Assembly: GCA_002491165.1 (NCBI GenBank)
Contig: DKVK01000029.1
Coordinates: forward strand, 1-20,432
DNA length: 20,432 nt
Direction: 5' to 3'
Source: Porphyromonadaceae bacterium UBA7180
Lineage (GTDB): Bacteria; Bacteroidota; Bacteroidia; Bacteroidales; Muribaculaceae
Shown here one piece after another: positions 1 through 7,055 of this stretch (positions within the stretch are counted from its first letter, which is position 1; every line of letters starts with the position of its first letter). Both the position numbers and the translations under genes were made by a program. The notes under the pieces are model-generated. The model saw only the letters and a list, made by a program, of their open reading frames with translations, made no database searches and was not told where the DNA came from.

Positions 1-3
1 TAA

Positions 4-27
4 ATCGGCTGTTGTTTTATGGTTTAA
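4..27. repeat. Left copy of a 24 bp inverted repeat shared by both window ends
   Basis: Positions 4-27 are the exact reverse complement of positions 20409-20432 (24 of 24 bases). The only bases outside this arm are the trinucleotide taa at 1-3. Placed end to end, the two window ends would form a 24 bp stem with a 3 nt loop, GC-containing near the loop and with A and T tracts on its flanks, resembling an intrinsic terminator. The two ends therefore look like two halves of one palindromic element, either dispersed in the genome or cut at its centre. Confidence 0.85.
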
Positions 28-94
28 TAACGCAGGGAAAACGCGCATATTATATCCGAAATGTTAAATATTTCCCGAAAATGTAATTTTTCAT

Positions 95-119
95 GGAGCG
101 GAGGCATTCCAGCCTCCGT
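95..119 (+). repeat. REP-like palindrome, copy 1 (GGAG head plus hairpin)
   Basis: GGAG at 95-98 is followed by a 7 bp stem (99-105 pairs with 112-118) and a 6 nt loop. It belongs to the same family as the copies at 7056, 7116, 7194, 7250 and 18601: a constant GGAG head, then a stem whose bases differ between copies but stay paired. A short conserved head next to a palindrome is typical of REP elements mobilised by RAYT transposases; no RAYT gene is in the window. Confidence 0.6.
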
Positions 120-124
120 CAAAA

Positions 125-140
125 AGCCGCGCAAGCGGCT
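125..140 (+). repeat. Perfect 6 bp hairpin with GCAA loop inside the repeat block
   Basis: AGCCGC (125-130) pairs with GCGGCT (135-140) around a GCAA tetraloop. It lies between the two oppositely oriented REP-like units at 95 and 183. The bases that follow (cggct, then gaaaacggc) recur at 7164-7178 between another inverted REP-like pair, so it appears to be part of a composite element rather than an isolated terminator. Confidence 0.5.
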
Positions 141-182
141 AACTGAAAACGGCAGTTTATCGGGTTATTTGTACTTTGATTT

Positions 183-206
183 CGCAGGCCGGGAACCCTG
201 GGCTCC
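183..206 (-). repeat. Degenerate REP-like palindrome, inverted, copy 2
   Basis: The minus strand reads GGAG (from 206-203) followed by an imperfect hairpin with CAGG/CCTG pairing. With copy 1 it forms an inverted pair spanning 95-206. The pairing is poorer than in the other copies, so this copy is probably decayed. Confidence 0.45.
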
Positions 207-214
207 ATATCCGT

Positions 215-245
215 TTGCTGCTCTTGAGATTTTTCGCTAAATTTG
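215..245 (+). promoter_or_regulatory. Bacteroidetes-type promoter for the DUF362 gene
   Basis: TTG at 215-217 (within TTTG), a 20 nt spacer, then TAAATTTG at 238-245 match the primary sigma (SigABfr) consensus TTG-N(about 20)-TAnnTTTG. Transcription would begin near 250-253, leaving about 20 nt of A/T-rich leader before the ATG at 272. It starts directly after the REP-like pair. Confidence 0.75.
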
Positions 246-271
246 CATCATAGTTCTAAATTTGAAATCTT

Positions 272-1186
272 ATGGAAAACAAAACACCCTCCAAGGTCTG
301 GTTCTGCCCGCGCATCACGGCAGACAACCTTATGAAAGTATATCGCGCGATGGGGCGCGAAGCCAAAGGGCGTGTCGCCGTCAAGCTCTCCACCGGCGAG
401 GCCGGAAATCCCAACCACCTGAGCGTCGATGTCATCAAGAAGCTTGTCAAAGCAGTGGACGGTACCATCGTGGAGTGCAACACGGCCTATGAAGGGCGCC
501 GCTGCAACGTCCCCGACCATATTCAGACCGCCGCAGAACACGGCTTTACCGCTATCGCCGAGGTTGACATCATGGACGGCGAAGGGGAAATGGAACTCCC
601 CGTGCGCCACTCCAGGCATATCAAGACCAACCTGGTGGGCAAAAACTGGGAAAATTACGACTTTACCATCGTGCTTTCGCACTTCAAGGGACATCCGATG
701 GCGGGCTTCGGCGGCGCTCTGAAGAACGTGGCCATAGGGATGGCTTCGGCTGCCGGCAAGGCCAATATCCATACCGGGGGCGCCTCTACCGCCGTTCCCG
801 TGGATTGGGAGAACGTGCCGCCGCAGGATGTTTTCCTCGAATCGATGGCCGAGGCCTGCGAGAGCGTCTTCGACCGTGCCGGCGACAATATCCTCTATAT
901 CAGCGTGGCTAACAACCTCTCCGTTGACTGCGACTGTGTGGCCGAGCCGGAACCCGTACACATGGAGGACATCGGCATCCTGGCATCGCTCGACCCCGTT
1001 GCGCTTGACCGCGCCTGCGTAGATATGGTCTACAACTCCCCGGATCCCGGCAAGAAACACCTCATAGAGCGAATGGAGTCGCGCCGCGCCACCCATCTGC
1101 TTGACTATGCCGAAGAGCTTGGTCTCGGCACACAGAAATATGAACTTGTAAACGTGGAACCGGCAGATCCCTTCGCCGCTTTCTGA
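272..1186 (+). CDS. DUF362 domain-containing protein
   Basis: 304 aa, cytoplasmic; no signal peptide or membrane segment is seen. The stretch HFKGHPMAGFGGALKN (about residues 138-153) and the late SLDPVALDRACVDMV (about 250-264) are typical of the DUF362 family, whose biochemical role is unsettled. Many DUF362 proteins carry a ferredoxin-like pair of CxxCxxC clusters; none is visible here, and the few cysteines are scattered, so this is the short ferredoxin-less type. ATG at 272 lies about 20 nt downstream of a predicted transcription start, a spacing usual for Bacteroidetes, and the A-rich leader lacks a Shine-Dalgarno sequence. The next gene begins 12 nt after the stop, so the two are probably co-transcribed. 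The family call is firm; the function is unknown. Confidence 0.88.
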   Translation: MENKTPSKVWFCPRITADNLMKVYRAMGREAKGRVAVKLSTGEAGNPNHLSVDVIKKLVKAVDGTIVECNTAYEGRRCNVPDHIQTAAEHGFTAIAEVDIMDGEGEMELPVRHSRHIKTNLVGKNWENYDFTIVLSHFKGHPMAGFGGALKNVAIGMASAAGKANIHTGGASTAVPVDWENVPPQDVFLESMAEACESVFDRAGDNILYISVANNLSVDCDCVAEPEPVHMEDIGILASLDPVALDRACVDMVYNSPDPGKKHLIERMESRRATHLLDYAEELGLGTQKYELVNVEPADPFAAF

Positions 1187-1198
1187 CTTTTTTTTGAA

Positions 1199-1696
1199 AT
1201 GGGGATGAACGGTAAACCGTCCGAAGAGAATGCTTCCCCGGCGCGTGTGGTACTGCTCTGCGGTATCAGCGGGTCGGGGAAGACGCATTATGCCCGCACC
1301 CTGGAGGCGCAGGGGTACCGTCGGCTGTCGCTCGACCGTCTGGTGTGGGACCGCTATGGCCCGCTGCCCGACGGGCTGCCGCTGTCCGGGCGGCGCGAGA
1401 TTTTCCGCAAAGCAGCCGCAGCGATGGCCGAAGAACTCGGCCGGATGCTCGACTCCGACCCGGAACTGCGTATCGTGGTCGATGCGCCGCTGTGCAAACG
1501 TGCGGGGCGCGACCGGCTCCGCGCCGTATGCCGCGACCGGGGCGTTACGTCCGGACTCGTCTACCTTTCGGCACCGCCCGAAGAGTTGCGCCGCCGCCTC
1601 GCCGCCCGCACCGGTAGCGGTCCCGACGACCAACGTGTCCCGGAATCCGACCTCGTCGCCTTCCTCCGCGACTTCGAACCACCGGAGGAAGAATAG
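1199..1696 (+). CDS. Small P-loop NTPase / predicted kinase (AAA_33-like)
   Basis: 165 aa. A Walker A motif GISGSGKT sits at residues 22-29 after a short polar N-terminus, followed by a strand-helix pattern and RLSLDRLVWDRYG (about 38-50), where an Asp in a kinase-like position would contact substrate. VVDAPLCKRAGRDRLRAVCRDRG (about 90-112) and the Arg-rich EELRRRLAAR (about 142-151) resemble the late strand and lid of small-molecule kinases of the AAA_33/zeta-like type. This suggests ATP-dependent phosphorylation of a small molecule or nucleic acid end, but the substrate cannot be read from sequence. The gene starts 12 nt after the DUF362 stop. A second ATG at 1205 is an alternative start that changes little. 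No clear terminator follows, and the downstream DNA turns abruptly AT-rich. Confidence 0.75.
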   Translation: MGMNGKPSEENASPARVVLLCGISGSGKTHYARTLEAQGYRRLSLDRLVWDRYGPLPDGLPLSGRREIFRKAAAAMAEELGRMLDSDPELRIVVDAPLCKRAGRDRLRAVCRDRGVTSGLVYLSAPPEELRRRLAARTGSGPDDQRVPESDLVAFLRDFEPPEEE

Positions 1697-1892
1697 GCTC
1701 TTACCCCAATAATATGATATAAATATCAAATATACGGTACTATAATTTTGAATTTTAGATTATAAGAAACAAATTGGGAACAGATATGAATTTTATTTGT
1801 AAGTGCGATTTTACGCAAGTTATGCGAGGCGTTTCTTGCTAAATCTCGCCTTTTGAAGAAGAAGTAAGATGGAAGGGGATAGAAATTAGCGC

Positions 1893-1953
1893 ATATTTCA
1901 TCTTTAAGTGAAATATTAGTCGGATCTTTGCGTTATAATATTAAACGTAATAT
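1893..1953 (+). promoter_or_regulatory. Two dyads around a weak promoter upstream of the toxin-antitoxin pair
   Basis: ATATTTCA (1893-1900) and TGAAATAT (1909-1916) form a perfect 8 bp dyad with an 8 nt centre. A second dyad, ATATTA (1938-1943) and TAATAT (1948-1953), lies just before the ATG at 1963. Between them GATCTTTG (1923-1930) matches the -7 box TAnnTTTG with one mismatch; no convincing -33 TTG is seen. Type II toxin-antitoxin operons usually bind their antitoxin at such dyads over the promoter, so these are candidate operators for the XRE protein at 2429. Binding is inferred. Confidence 0.45.
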
Positions 1954-1962
1954 ACTCTGCCC

Positions 1963-2432
1963 ATGAGCGAAGTTGAATTATACCTTATCCAGGATGGCGA
2001 GAACTGCACAATCTATACGTTGCAGTTTCTCCGGATGTCGAATCTGAATTTGAAAAATTTATTGCCAAGTTCAGAGAAGATGCCGAATACAGCGAGGATT
2101 TCTCGCGTATCGCCGCATTTATCAAGCGTATTGCCAAGACGGGAGCATTGGAACGATACTTCCGTCCGGAGGGCAGAATGAATGATTCTGTTGTCGCGCT
2201 GCCTGTGACATCTTCAAAATTGCGCCTTTACTGTTTGCGCCTTTCAGATAGGATACTCGTATTGGGTAATGGTGGCGTGAAGACATCACAACGATATGAA
2301 GATGACTCGCTTCTCAACGGCTATGTGATGACCCTGCAGAAATTCGAGAAACTGCTAAGACAAGAAGTTGCCAACGGCAATGTGAATATAACTGAATCAA
2401 CCATAGAAACCGACACTATATTTGAGTTATGA
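1963..2432 (+). pseudogene. HigB/RelE-like toxin gene with a single-base frameshift
   Basis: The start ATG (1963) opens MSEVELYLIQDGE, then the frame goes wrong. From about 2004 the +1 shifted frame (codons starting at positions divisible by 3) reads LHNLYVAVSPDVESEFEKF and continues without a stop to 2432. Adding one base at 2002-2003 (gag-aa-ctg to gag-aaN-ctg, for example an AAA lysine codon) would restore a 156 aa protein. The C-terminal half has RelE/HigB-like features: RYFRPEGR, then LRLYCLRLSDRILVLGNGGVKTSQRYED. The stop TGA overlaps the antitoxin ATG (ATGA), so toxin precedes antitoxin as in higBA. As written, the start yields a 72 aa out-of-frame product; an internal ATG at 2178 would give only the C-terminal part. 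Likely inactive, or a sequencing error. Confidence 0.7.
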
Positions 2433-2695
2433 AGCGCACATCCAAAACACTTGAAGAAATGCTCGGCCCGATTCCAGCAAATGTTCAGGCAGAGGTTGAC
2501 CTCTCTTTTGAAATATCCGACCGCATTGATGCCCTCATGCGGCAACGTGGCTTATCTAAGAAACAGTTTGCCGACGCCCTTGGACGCCGTCCGAGCGAAA
2601 TCACCAAATGGCTTAGCGGTCAGCACAATTTCACCATCGCCACTATCGCCATGCTTTCATCGTTCTTTGGGCAACCGATAATCACGGTCAGCTAA
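2429..2695 (+). CDS. XRE-family HTH antitoxin (HigA-like)
   Basis: 88 aa. Residues about 35-75 form a helix-turn-helix of the XRE/Cro type: LSKKQFADALGRRPSEITKWLSGQHNFTIATIAMLSSFF contains the usual Q-FA--LG---S-I-KWL-G--N-TI--I pattern (shown here in pieces). The N-terminal 30 residues (TLEEMLGPIPANVQAEVD) are probably the toxin-neutralising arm. The gene overlaps the upstream toxin stop by 4 nt, so translation is coupled. The reading frame is intact while its toxin is frameshifted, leaving an orphan antitoxin that could still repress at the dyads at 1893-1953. The local A+T richness, unlike the flanking GC-rich genes, fits acquisition by transfer. Confidence 0.82.
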   Translation: MKRTSKTLEEMLGPIPANVQAEVDLSFEISDRIDALMRQRGLSKKQFADALGRRPSEITKWLSGQHNFTIATIAMLSSFFGQPIITVS

Positions 2696-2710
2696 CGTAT
2701 GTTTCTATAA

Positions 2711-3052
2711 ATGACGCGAACGATACCGATTCATTACCTGAAGGAAGATTCCGACTTTGATGCGGAAGTCACTCATCTTATGCCCTCAAGTGAGAGGTGG
2801 AATAAACTTAACGGATATGACGCTCATATTGATGATTGCTTTACGGTCATAGTCGTGTCAAAGGGAAGTGGCATCACCGATATTGATTTTCGCACAGTAT
2901 CGGTATCAGAGGGGCAACTTGGAATTATTGTGCCGGGGCAGATCCATTCTATATGCTAACGAACTTTGTATATCGGAGGTATATCTGAATGAGGCTGTAA
3001 AGAAAAGCACCGGCATGACTCCATCAGAGTGGATTAAAAATCTCTATGGATT
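2711..3052 (+). pseudogene. AraC-family regulator remnant (internal and 3' deletions)
   Basis: The ATG at 2711 opens 82 aa resembling the N-terminal cupin-like arm of Bacteroidetes AraC regulators (HIDDCFTVIVVSKGSG, then a stop at 2957-2959). In another frame, beginning at about 2950, the DNA encodes LYANELCISEVYLNEAVKK followed by STGMTPSEWIKN, the first helix-turn-helix of an AraC/XylS domain. Intact relatives are about 280-300 aa, so roughly 100 or more residues between arm and HTH are missing and the second HTH is absent after SEWIKN (about 3047). Two breakpoints and a frame change make function very unlikely. It lies 15 nt after the antitoxin gene in the same AT-rich island. Confidence 0.75.
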
Positions 3053-3301
3053 CGTGACAGATTTCCGATGTTTTCCTATTCTTAACACAGTATCTGCCAG
3101 CACCGCAAAGTTACGAAATAAATCTCAAACACATCCCACTTTGGGAAACAAAAATGACACTTAAAAACGCAATTCTCGGAAACCATCGGAATTTGCCTAA
3201 ATTCATAATAAACTAATATTAAGCCTGTTAATTACATTTGTCCTCCTATTATTTCTCTTGTTTTCGTTATAATGGTATTAGGCTCCGTTTTCGCTCCCGA
3301 T

Positions 3302-3337
3302 AAAAAAGAGAGAGACCCGCCCAGGCCTCTCCTTTTT
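3302..3337 (-). terminator. Intrinsic terminator of the GLUG lipoprotein gene
   Basis: On the minus strand GAGAGGCC (3331-3324) pairs with GGTCTCTC (3317-3310), with one G-U pair, and is followed by TCTTTTTT. An A-tract on the other side means the hairpin could also stop plus-strand transcripts coming from the AraC remnant. It lies about 25 nt past the lipoprotein stop codon. Confidence 0.8.
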
Positions 3338-3362
3338 ATATTGATGTGTGTTTGAATCCTGA

Positions 3363-5363
3363 TTACCAGTCGGCACCGGTGTTGCCTTCCACGTGGCAGA
3401 TTTCCAGACCGTTGGTGTTGCAGTAAGCGGCTTTCGGGGTGCCGGTCATTGCATCGGCTGCGGTAGCGGAAGAGTTGCCGGTTACGTAGCAAACCGGGTC
3501 GGTGTCCATATACCGGTAATTGTCAATTGCGGGAGTAGGGTTCCGGAAAGAGCCGAGGATTCCGGCAACGTTGGCAGTGGCGTCGAGAGCCGGGGCTGTG
3601 TTGCTGTTGGCATGGATGTCGGCGAAGTTGTAGACGAGTCCCACGATGCCGCCTACGTCGGTACCGTTGCCGGTTACCGAGGCGGTGTTGGAGCATCCTG
3701 AAACTTCGATGATGCCGTTGACGCCGAGGTCGGGATTGGAGCTGGTGTCGTTCTTATAACGGATAATACCGGCTATGCCGCCGATACCGTAAGCGCCTTC
3801 GGGGGCCTTTACCGTACCGTTGTTCACGCAACCGGTGATCCTTCCGCCGTAGACCTGCTGGCCCGCGATGCCGCCGATGGAGTATCCGTTGCTACCGGTG
3901 CCGGAAATCTGTGCGGCGTTGGAGCAGCCTGCGATGGTGCCACCCTGCGACGTGCCGACGATACCGCCCACACATTTGAGGCCGCTGATGTAGACGCCGG
4001 AGTTTACCTTGCAGTCTTTCACGGTGCTTGCCAATACGGAACCCACGATACCGCCGGTGTAAGCGCCGGAAATGGTGCTGTTGCCGTTAACGGAGATATT
4101 TTCGATGACGCCGCCGTTGCGGAGGACAGCGGTGACGGCACCGCCGGAGCTGACGGTGATGTCCTCGAAGTTGATGTTTTTGACGGTCGCGCCTTCAACG
4201 GTGTTGAAAAGCCCTGAACGCCCTTTAAGGTTGGAGATGGTATGTCCCTTGCCGTCGAAGTTGCCGTTGAATTTAGTGTTGCCGGGGAGGCTGATACGGT
4301 TCATGTCGAAGTCGCCGGTCATCTCGAAGTCCTTTCCGGCGTAGAAGCCGTTTTCTTCGGACGCGTGTTCGATAATCCAGGCGAGCTGTGCCGGGGTGGT
4401 GATTTTGACAGCCGTCGTGCCGTCGCCGAAGTCGGGCATCGATTCGGAACCGTCCCAGAATTCATTGAACGAGGGGTCTATCACAACGGTGAAGTCGGCG
4501 GGAGAGGTAAGCAGGTTGCCGTAGATATTGGTGCGGAAGTTGCGCTGGAAGGGTACGTTCTCGAAGGTGAAAGGAGCGAAATCGGGGTCGCTGCAGCCGA
4601 GTGTCACCGAGGTGGTCATCTTGTCGGCGGGAACCAGAAGATAGTTCATCGACAGGTAACCGATTCCGGCGGGGTCGGTTACCGGGAATTTCTCTGTGTC
4701 GGCGGGGAGCGGGGCTTCGAATGTCACGCTCTCCTTTTTTGAACCGGGGGCGACGTCGCCCTGTACGCCGTCCATGAAATTGAATGTGGTGTAGACGTCG
4801 TTGACGGTGATTTTGCTCGTGGCTACGTCAAGGCCCATGCCTTCGGCCACGCCGAGGTCAAGGGTACCGACGTTGAGCTGCGCGAAGGGGCGCAATAGCG
4901 TTACGCTGACGGACTGCGCCGAGGTGATGGAGAAGTCTTTCTCCACGAAGCAGAAGGCATCGTAATCTTCGCTGTATGACGTCATTTTATCATAGTCTAC
5001 GGTTACATTTTGGTCGCCGGCGGAGAATTTGTAGGGAGCCGCGGGGTTCTGTGCCCAGAAGATGATGTCGAATTTCTTGCCTCGCGGCAGGTTGAGGCTG
5101 ACGGTGGTCTGTAGGCCGGAGAATTGTGCCGTGCCTACGGTGTCGACCGTATTTGTGCCTTTTTCATAAACGGCGTAGGTAAGGGTTGTGGCGCTTTTTC
5201 CGTCGCCGAATGTGCGCGAACCGAGGTCCTCCGGCAGACGGACGGTAAAACTGGTCTCGCCCCCGGTGACTGGTGCAGGAACCTCGTCGCTGGAGCAGGA
5301 TGTGGCTCCAAGCATTGCTGACAATGCCAGGGCCGGTAATAAATAAAATTTCTTTATTTTTAT
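3363..5363 (-). CDS. GLUG-repeat, fimbrillin-like surface lipoprotein (non-ATG start)
   Basis: About 666 aa if translation begins at the ATA at 5363-5361. That reading gives KIKKFYLLPALALSAMLG then ATSC, a normal lipoprotein signal with Cys at residue 23, followed by SSDE, an acidic motif typical of Bacteroidetes surface-exposed lipoproteins. Residues about 35-300 look like the N-terminal beta domain of fimbrillin-like proteins (probably DUF6562: TLTYAVYEKGT, later FAQLNVGTLDLG). The C-terminal half has repeated Gly-rich GLUG-type units (GGIVGSVLASTVKDC, GGIAGQQVYGGRITGC, GGIVGLVYNFADIHAN), probably a beta-solenoid with adhesin or polymer-binding role. No in-frame ATG lies between the upstream stop (about 5495) and the signal. 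TTG at 5324 is in frame but would leave only 9 residues before the Cys, with no basic end. Start loss or a rare AUA start are both possible. Confidence 0.75.
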   Translation of the reverse strand: MKIKKFYLLPALALSAMLGATSCSSDEVPAPVTGGETSFTVRLPEDLGSRTFGDGKSATTLTYAVYEKGTNTVDTVGTAQFSGLQTTVSLNLPRGKKFDIIFWAQNPAAPYKFSAGDQNVTVDYDKMTSYSEDYDAFCFVEKDFSITSAQSVSVTLLRPFAQLNVGTLDLGVAEGMGLDVATSKITVNDVYTTFNFMDGVQGDVAPGSKKESVTFEAPLPADTEKFPVTDPAGIGYLSMNYLLVPADKMTTSVTLGCSDPDFAPFTFENVPFQRNFRTNIYGNLLTSPADFTVVIDPSFNEFWDGSESMPDFGDGTTAVKITTPAQLAWIIEHASEENGFYAGKDFEMTGDFDMNRISLPGNTKFNGNFDGKGHTISNLKGRSGLFNTVEGATVKNINFEDITVSSGGAVTAVLRNGGVIENISVNGNSTISGAYTGGIVGSVLASTVKDCKVNSGVYISGLKCVGGIVGTSQGGTIAGCSNAAQISGTGSNGYSIGGIAGQQVYGGRITGCVNNGTVKAPEGAYGIGGIAGIIRYKNDTSSNPDLGVNGIIEVSGCSNTASVTGNGTDVGGIVGLVYNFADIHANSNTAPALDATANVAGILGSFRNPTPAIDNYRYMDTDPVCYVTGNSSATAADAMTGTPKAAYCNTNGLEICHVEGNTGADW

Positions 5364-5539
5364 TATAATTGAATTGTTGGAATTAGCGGCAATCAGTAGT
5401 ATAATGCAGGAAACGGAGGCTTGGTTCGACAGTAGGGAAGTGCCGGTGGATACGGCTGATTTCCCGAGGGATTGTGGATGCCCGGGCTGTTTTCACGATG
5501 TCCCGTAACGTGTTTTTCGCGATTATTGCTAATACAGTG

Positions 5540-5569
5540 CAAACTTACAGAATAATACTCTACCGGCAA
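5540..5569 (-). promoter_or_regulatory. Promoter for the GLUG lipoprotein gene with a long leader
   Basis: On the minus strand TTG (5569-5567), 19 nt, then TAAGTTTG (5547-5540) fit the Bacteroidetes consensus. Transcription would begin near 5533, about 170 nt before the lipoprotein signal sequence. The leader contains no ORF of note. Confidence 0.65.
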
Positions 5570-5751
5570 TAAAATTATCGCTAAAAATAGTTGATGAAAT
5601 GACGGCTGCCCAAATTTGACGAATCTTCGGGATATTGGCCTTTTGCTATGGCGGTGCAGCCATGGAAATGTTTTAGTCCTGTTTCGTCAAAAAATCCATG
5701 CCGTTCGTCAAATATGTCTGCGGTGGTGCCCGGTTTTCTTGCGCCCCGTAT

Positions 5752-5759
5752 TAACTTTG
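5752..5759 (+). promoter_or_regulatory. -7 box upstream of the WD40 lipoprotein gene
   Basis: TAACTTTG at 5752-5759 matches TAnnTTTG. No TTG lies 17-23 nt upstream (the nearest, 5739-5741, is only 10 nt away), so the -33 half is missing or weak. The ATG at 5829 follows a leader of about 63 nt. Confidence 0.5.
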
Positions 5760-5828
5760 CATCGGAAACGGAAAGATAATCCTCCGTCGCTACCACTAAT
5801 ATCAAACCAGATTAACAGCCTGCCCATT

Positions 5829-6950
5829 ATGAAAAAAACATTATTGCCCGTTGCCATGATGCTCGTCGGCCTATCGGTGCTTACCGGATGTGTCGACAAG
5901 GACATGGTGAAGTATGCGGCCACTTACAAACTGAAAAACGACCTGTTTCGCGAAACCATCGACACCCTGCTGGTGCTCGACGACAAGACCATCCTTGAAA
6001 CCGACACCTTCCGCAATATGCTATCGTCGGCATATTACGCTCTGAACCTCAAGGGGGAACTCGTGGCAGAGGATTGCACTGACATGGACGTGACGCCCGA
6101 CGGGAAAACCGTAGTCTTCTCGGACTATTACAACGGCAAGGTGACGTTCTATTCTTATCCTGACATGAAGCTGAAAAACACTGTCGAGACCGGTGTCATC
6201 ATTCAGGGCGTCGACCTCAGCCCGGACGGCAAGACAATGGCCGTGGCCACCGAGACCGGTCGCATATTGCTCTGCGACATAGCCTCAGGCGAGATTACCA
6301 AGGATTTCGCGGCCCATAGTGCGCCGGCGCGTAGCCTGGTTTTCAAGGATGCCAACACCCTTTTCTCCTGCGGCAACGACCAGGTAGTGGCCGCCTGGGA
6401 CGTGGAGTCAGGTAAGAACCTGTGGTCGCTCCATGTCCACGGGAGAAACGTAAAGAGTATCAAGATAAGCGGCGACGGGAAGAAACTCATAACGGCGTCG
6501 AATGACGGAACGTCGAGCGTGCTCCCCGCTACGCGCGAGAAACCGCGCGACGAACTCTTCCACCTCAACCATTGTGCGAACTATGTCAACGACGCCGCCT
6601 TCAGCCCCGATGGCAAACTCTGTGCCACCGCCGGCGCCGATGCCTTGATCAAACTATGGGACGGGGCGACGGGACAGTTCAAAAAAGAGGTGAACGTGGG
6701 CGAGCCGCTGGCGTCGGTCAACTTCTCGCCCGATGGCAAGATGGCCATCGCGGGAGGTGCAAACTTCGCCTACCTCATAGACACGGAGAGCGGCAAAGTA
6801 GTGGCACGCATCCGGTCGGGAAGCACTGCCATTTGGGGCGCCCGCTTCATCGGTAAGGACGAGTTCGCCTTCGTGAACCACAGCCGTGTGCGCTTCGGCA
6901 AATTGCTGACCACCGAAGAGATTCTCGAACGGCTCCGCAGAGAATCCTGA
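5829..6950 (+). CDS. WD40-repeat lipoprotein
   Basis: 373 aa. The N-terminus MKKTLLPVAMMLVGLSVLTGC is a lipoprotein signal with lipobox LTGC (Cys21), and VDKD after the Cys hints at surface or outer-membrane sorting. From about residue 85 the protein has repeated WD40/beta-propeller blades, marked by LSPDGKTMAVATETG, FKDANTLFSCGNDQ-AAWDVESG, ISGDGKKLITASNDG, FSPDGKLCATAGADALIKLWDG and FSPDGKMAIAGGA, five or more blades. Propellers of this kind usually serve as interaction scaffolds and no catalytic motif is seen. The start was chosen because the frame stays open upstream to 5616 but only 5829 gives a signal peptide. It is monocistronic, closed by a terminator at 6970-7000, and divergent from the GLUG lipoprotein gene. 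Binding partner unknown. Confidence 0.87.
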   Translation: MKKTLLPVAMMLVGLSVLTGCVDKDMVKYAATYKLKNDLFRETIDTLLVLDDKTILETDTFRNMLSSAYYALNLKGELVAEDCTDMDVTPDGKTVVFSDYYNGKVTFYSYPDMKLKNTVETGVIIQGVDLSPDGKTMAVATETGRILLCDIASGEITKDFAAHSAPARSLVFKDANTLFSCGNDQVVAAWDVESGKNLWSLHVHGRNVKSIKISGDGKKLITASNDGTSSVLPATREKPRDELFHLNHCANYVNDAAFSPDGKLCATAGADALIKLWDGATGQFKKEVNVGEPLASVNFSPDGKMAIAGGANFAYLIDTESGKVVARIRSGSTAIWGARFIGKDEFAFVNHSRVRFGKLLTTEEILERLRRES

Positions 6951-6969
6951 CAAATAGCTCCGAACCCCC

Positions 6970-7000
6970 AAAGCCCCGCGCCCAAAAAAGCCGGGGCTTT
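6970..7000 (+). terminator. Hairpin terminator after the WD40 gene
   Basis: AAAGCCCCG (6970-6978) pairs with CGGGGCTTT (6992-7000) in a 9 bp stem, 20 nt after the WD40 stop codon. The short T run is the stem's own 3' end. That same CTTT begins the first unit of the 19 bp tandem repeat. Confidence 0.7.
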
Positions 7001-7053
7001 AGTGTGCAGAATAATCTTTAGTGTGCAGAATAATCTTTAGTGTGCAGAATAAT
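6997..7053 (+). repeat. Three exact tandem copies of a 19 bp unit
   Basis: The unit ctttagtgtgcagaataat occurs at 6997-7015, 7016-7034 and 7035-7053 without a mismatch. The first copy shares four bases with the terminator arm. Perfect identity suggests recent slippage or replication expansion, so copy number may vary between strains. Confidence 0.9.
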
Positions 7054-7055
7054 AA

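Noticed and set aside
248..1729. A 493-codon open frame on the minus strand opposite the DUF362 and kinase-like genes
   Set aside because: It is the antisense of two well-supported genes in GC-rich DNA, with no family features and no promoter.
5616..5828. Upstream extension of the WD40 gene by 71 codons
   Set aside because: It would bury the lipoprotein signal peptide, and the -7 box at 5752-5759 lies inside the extension.
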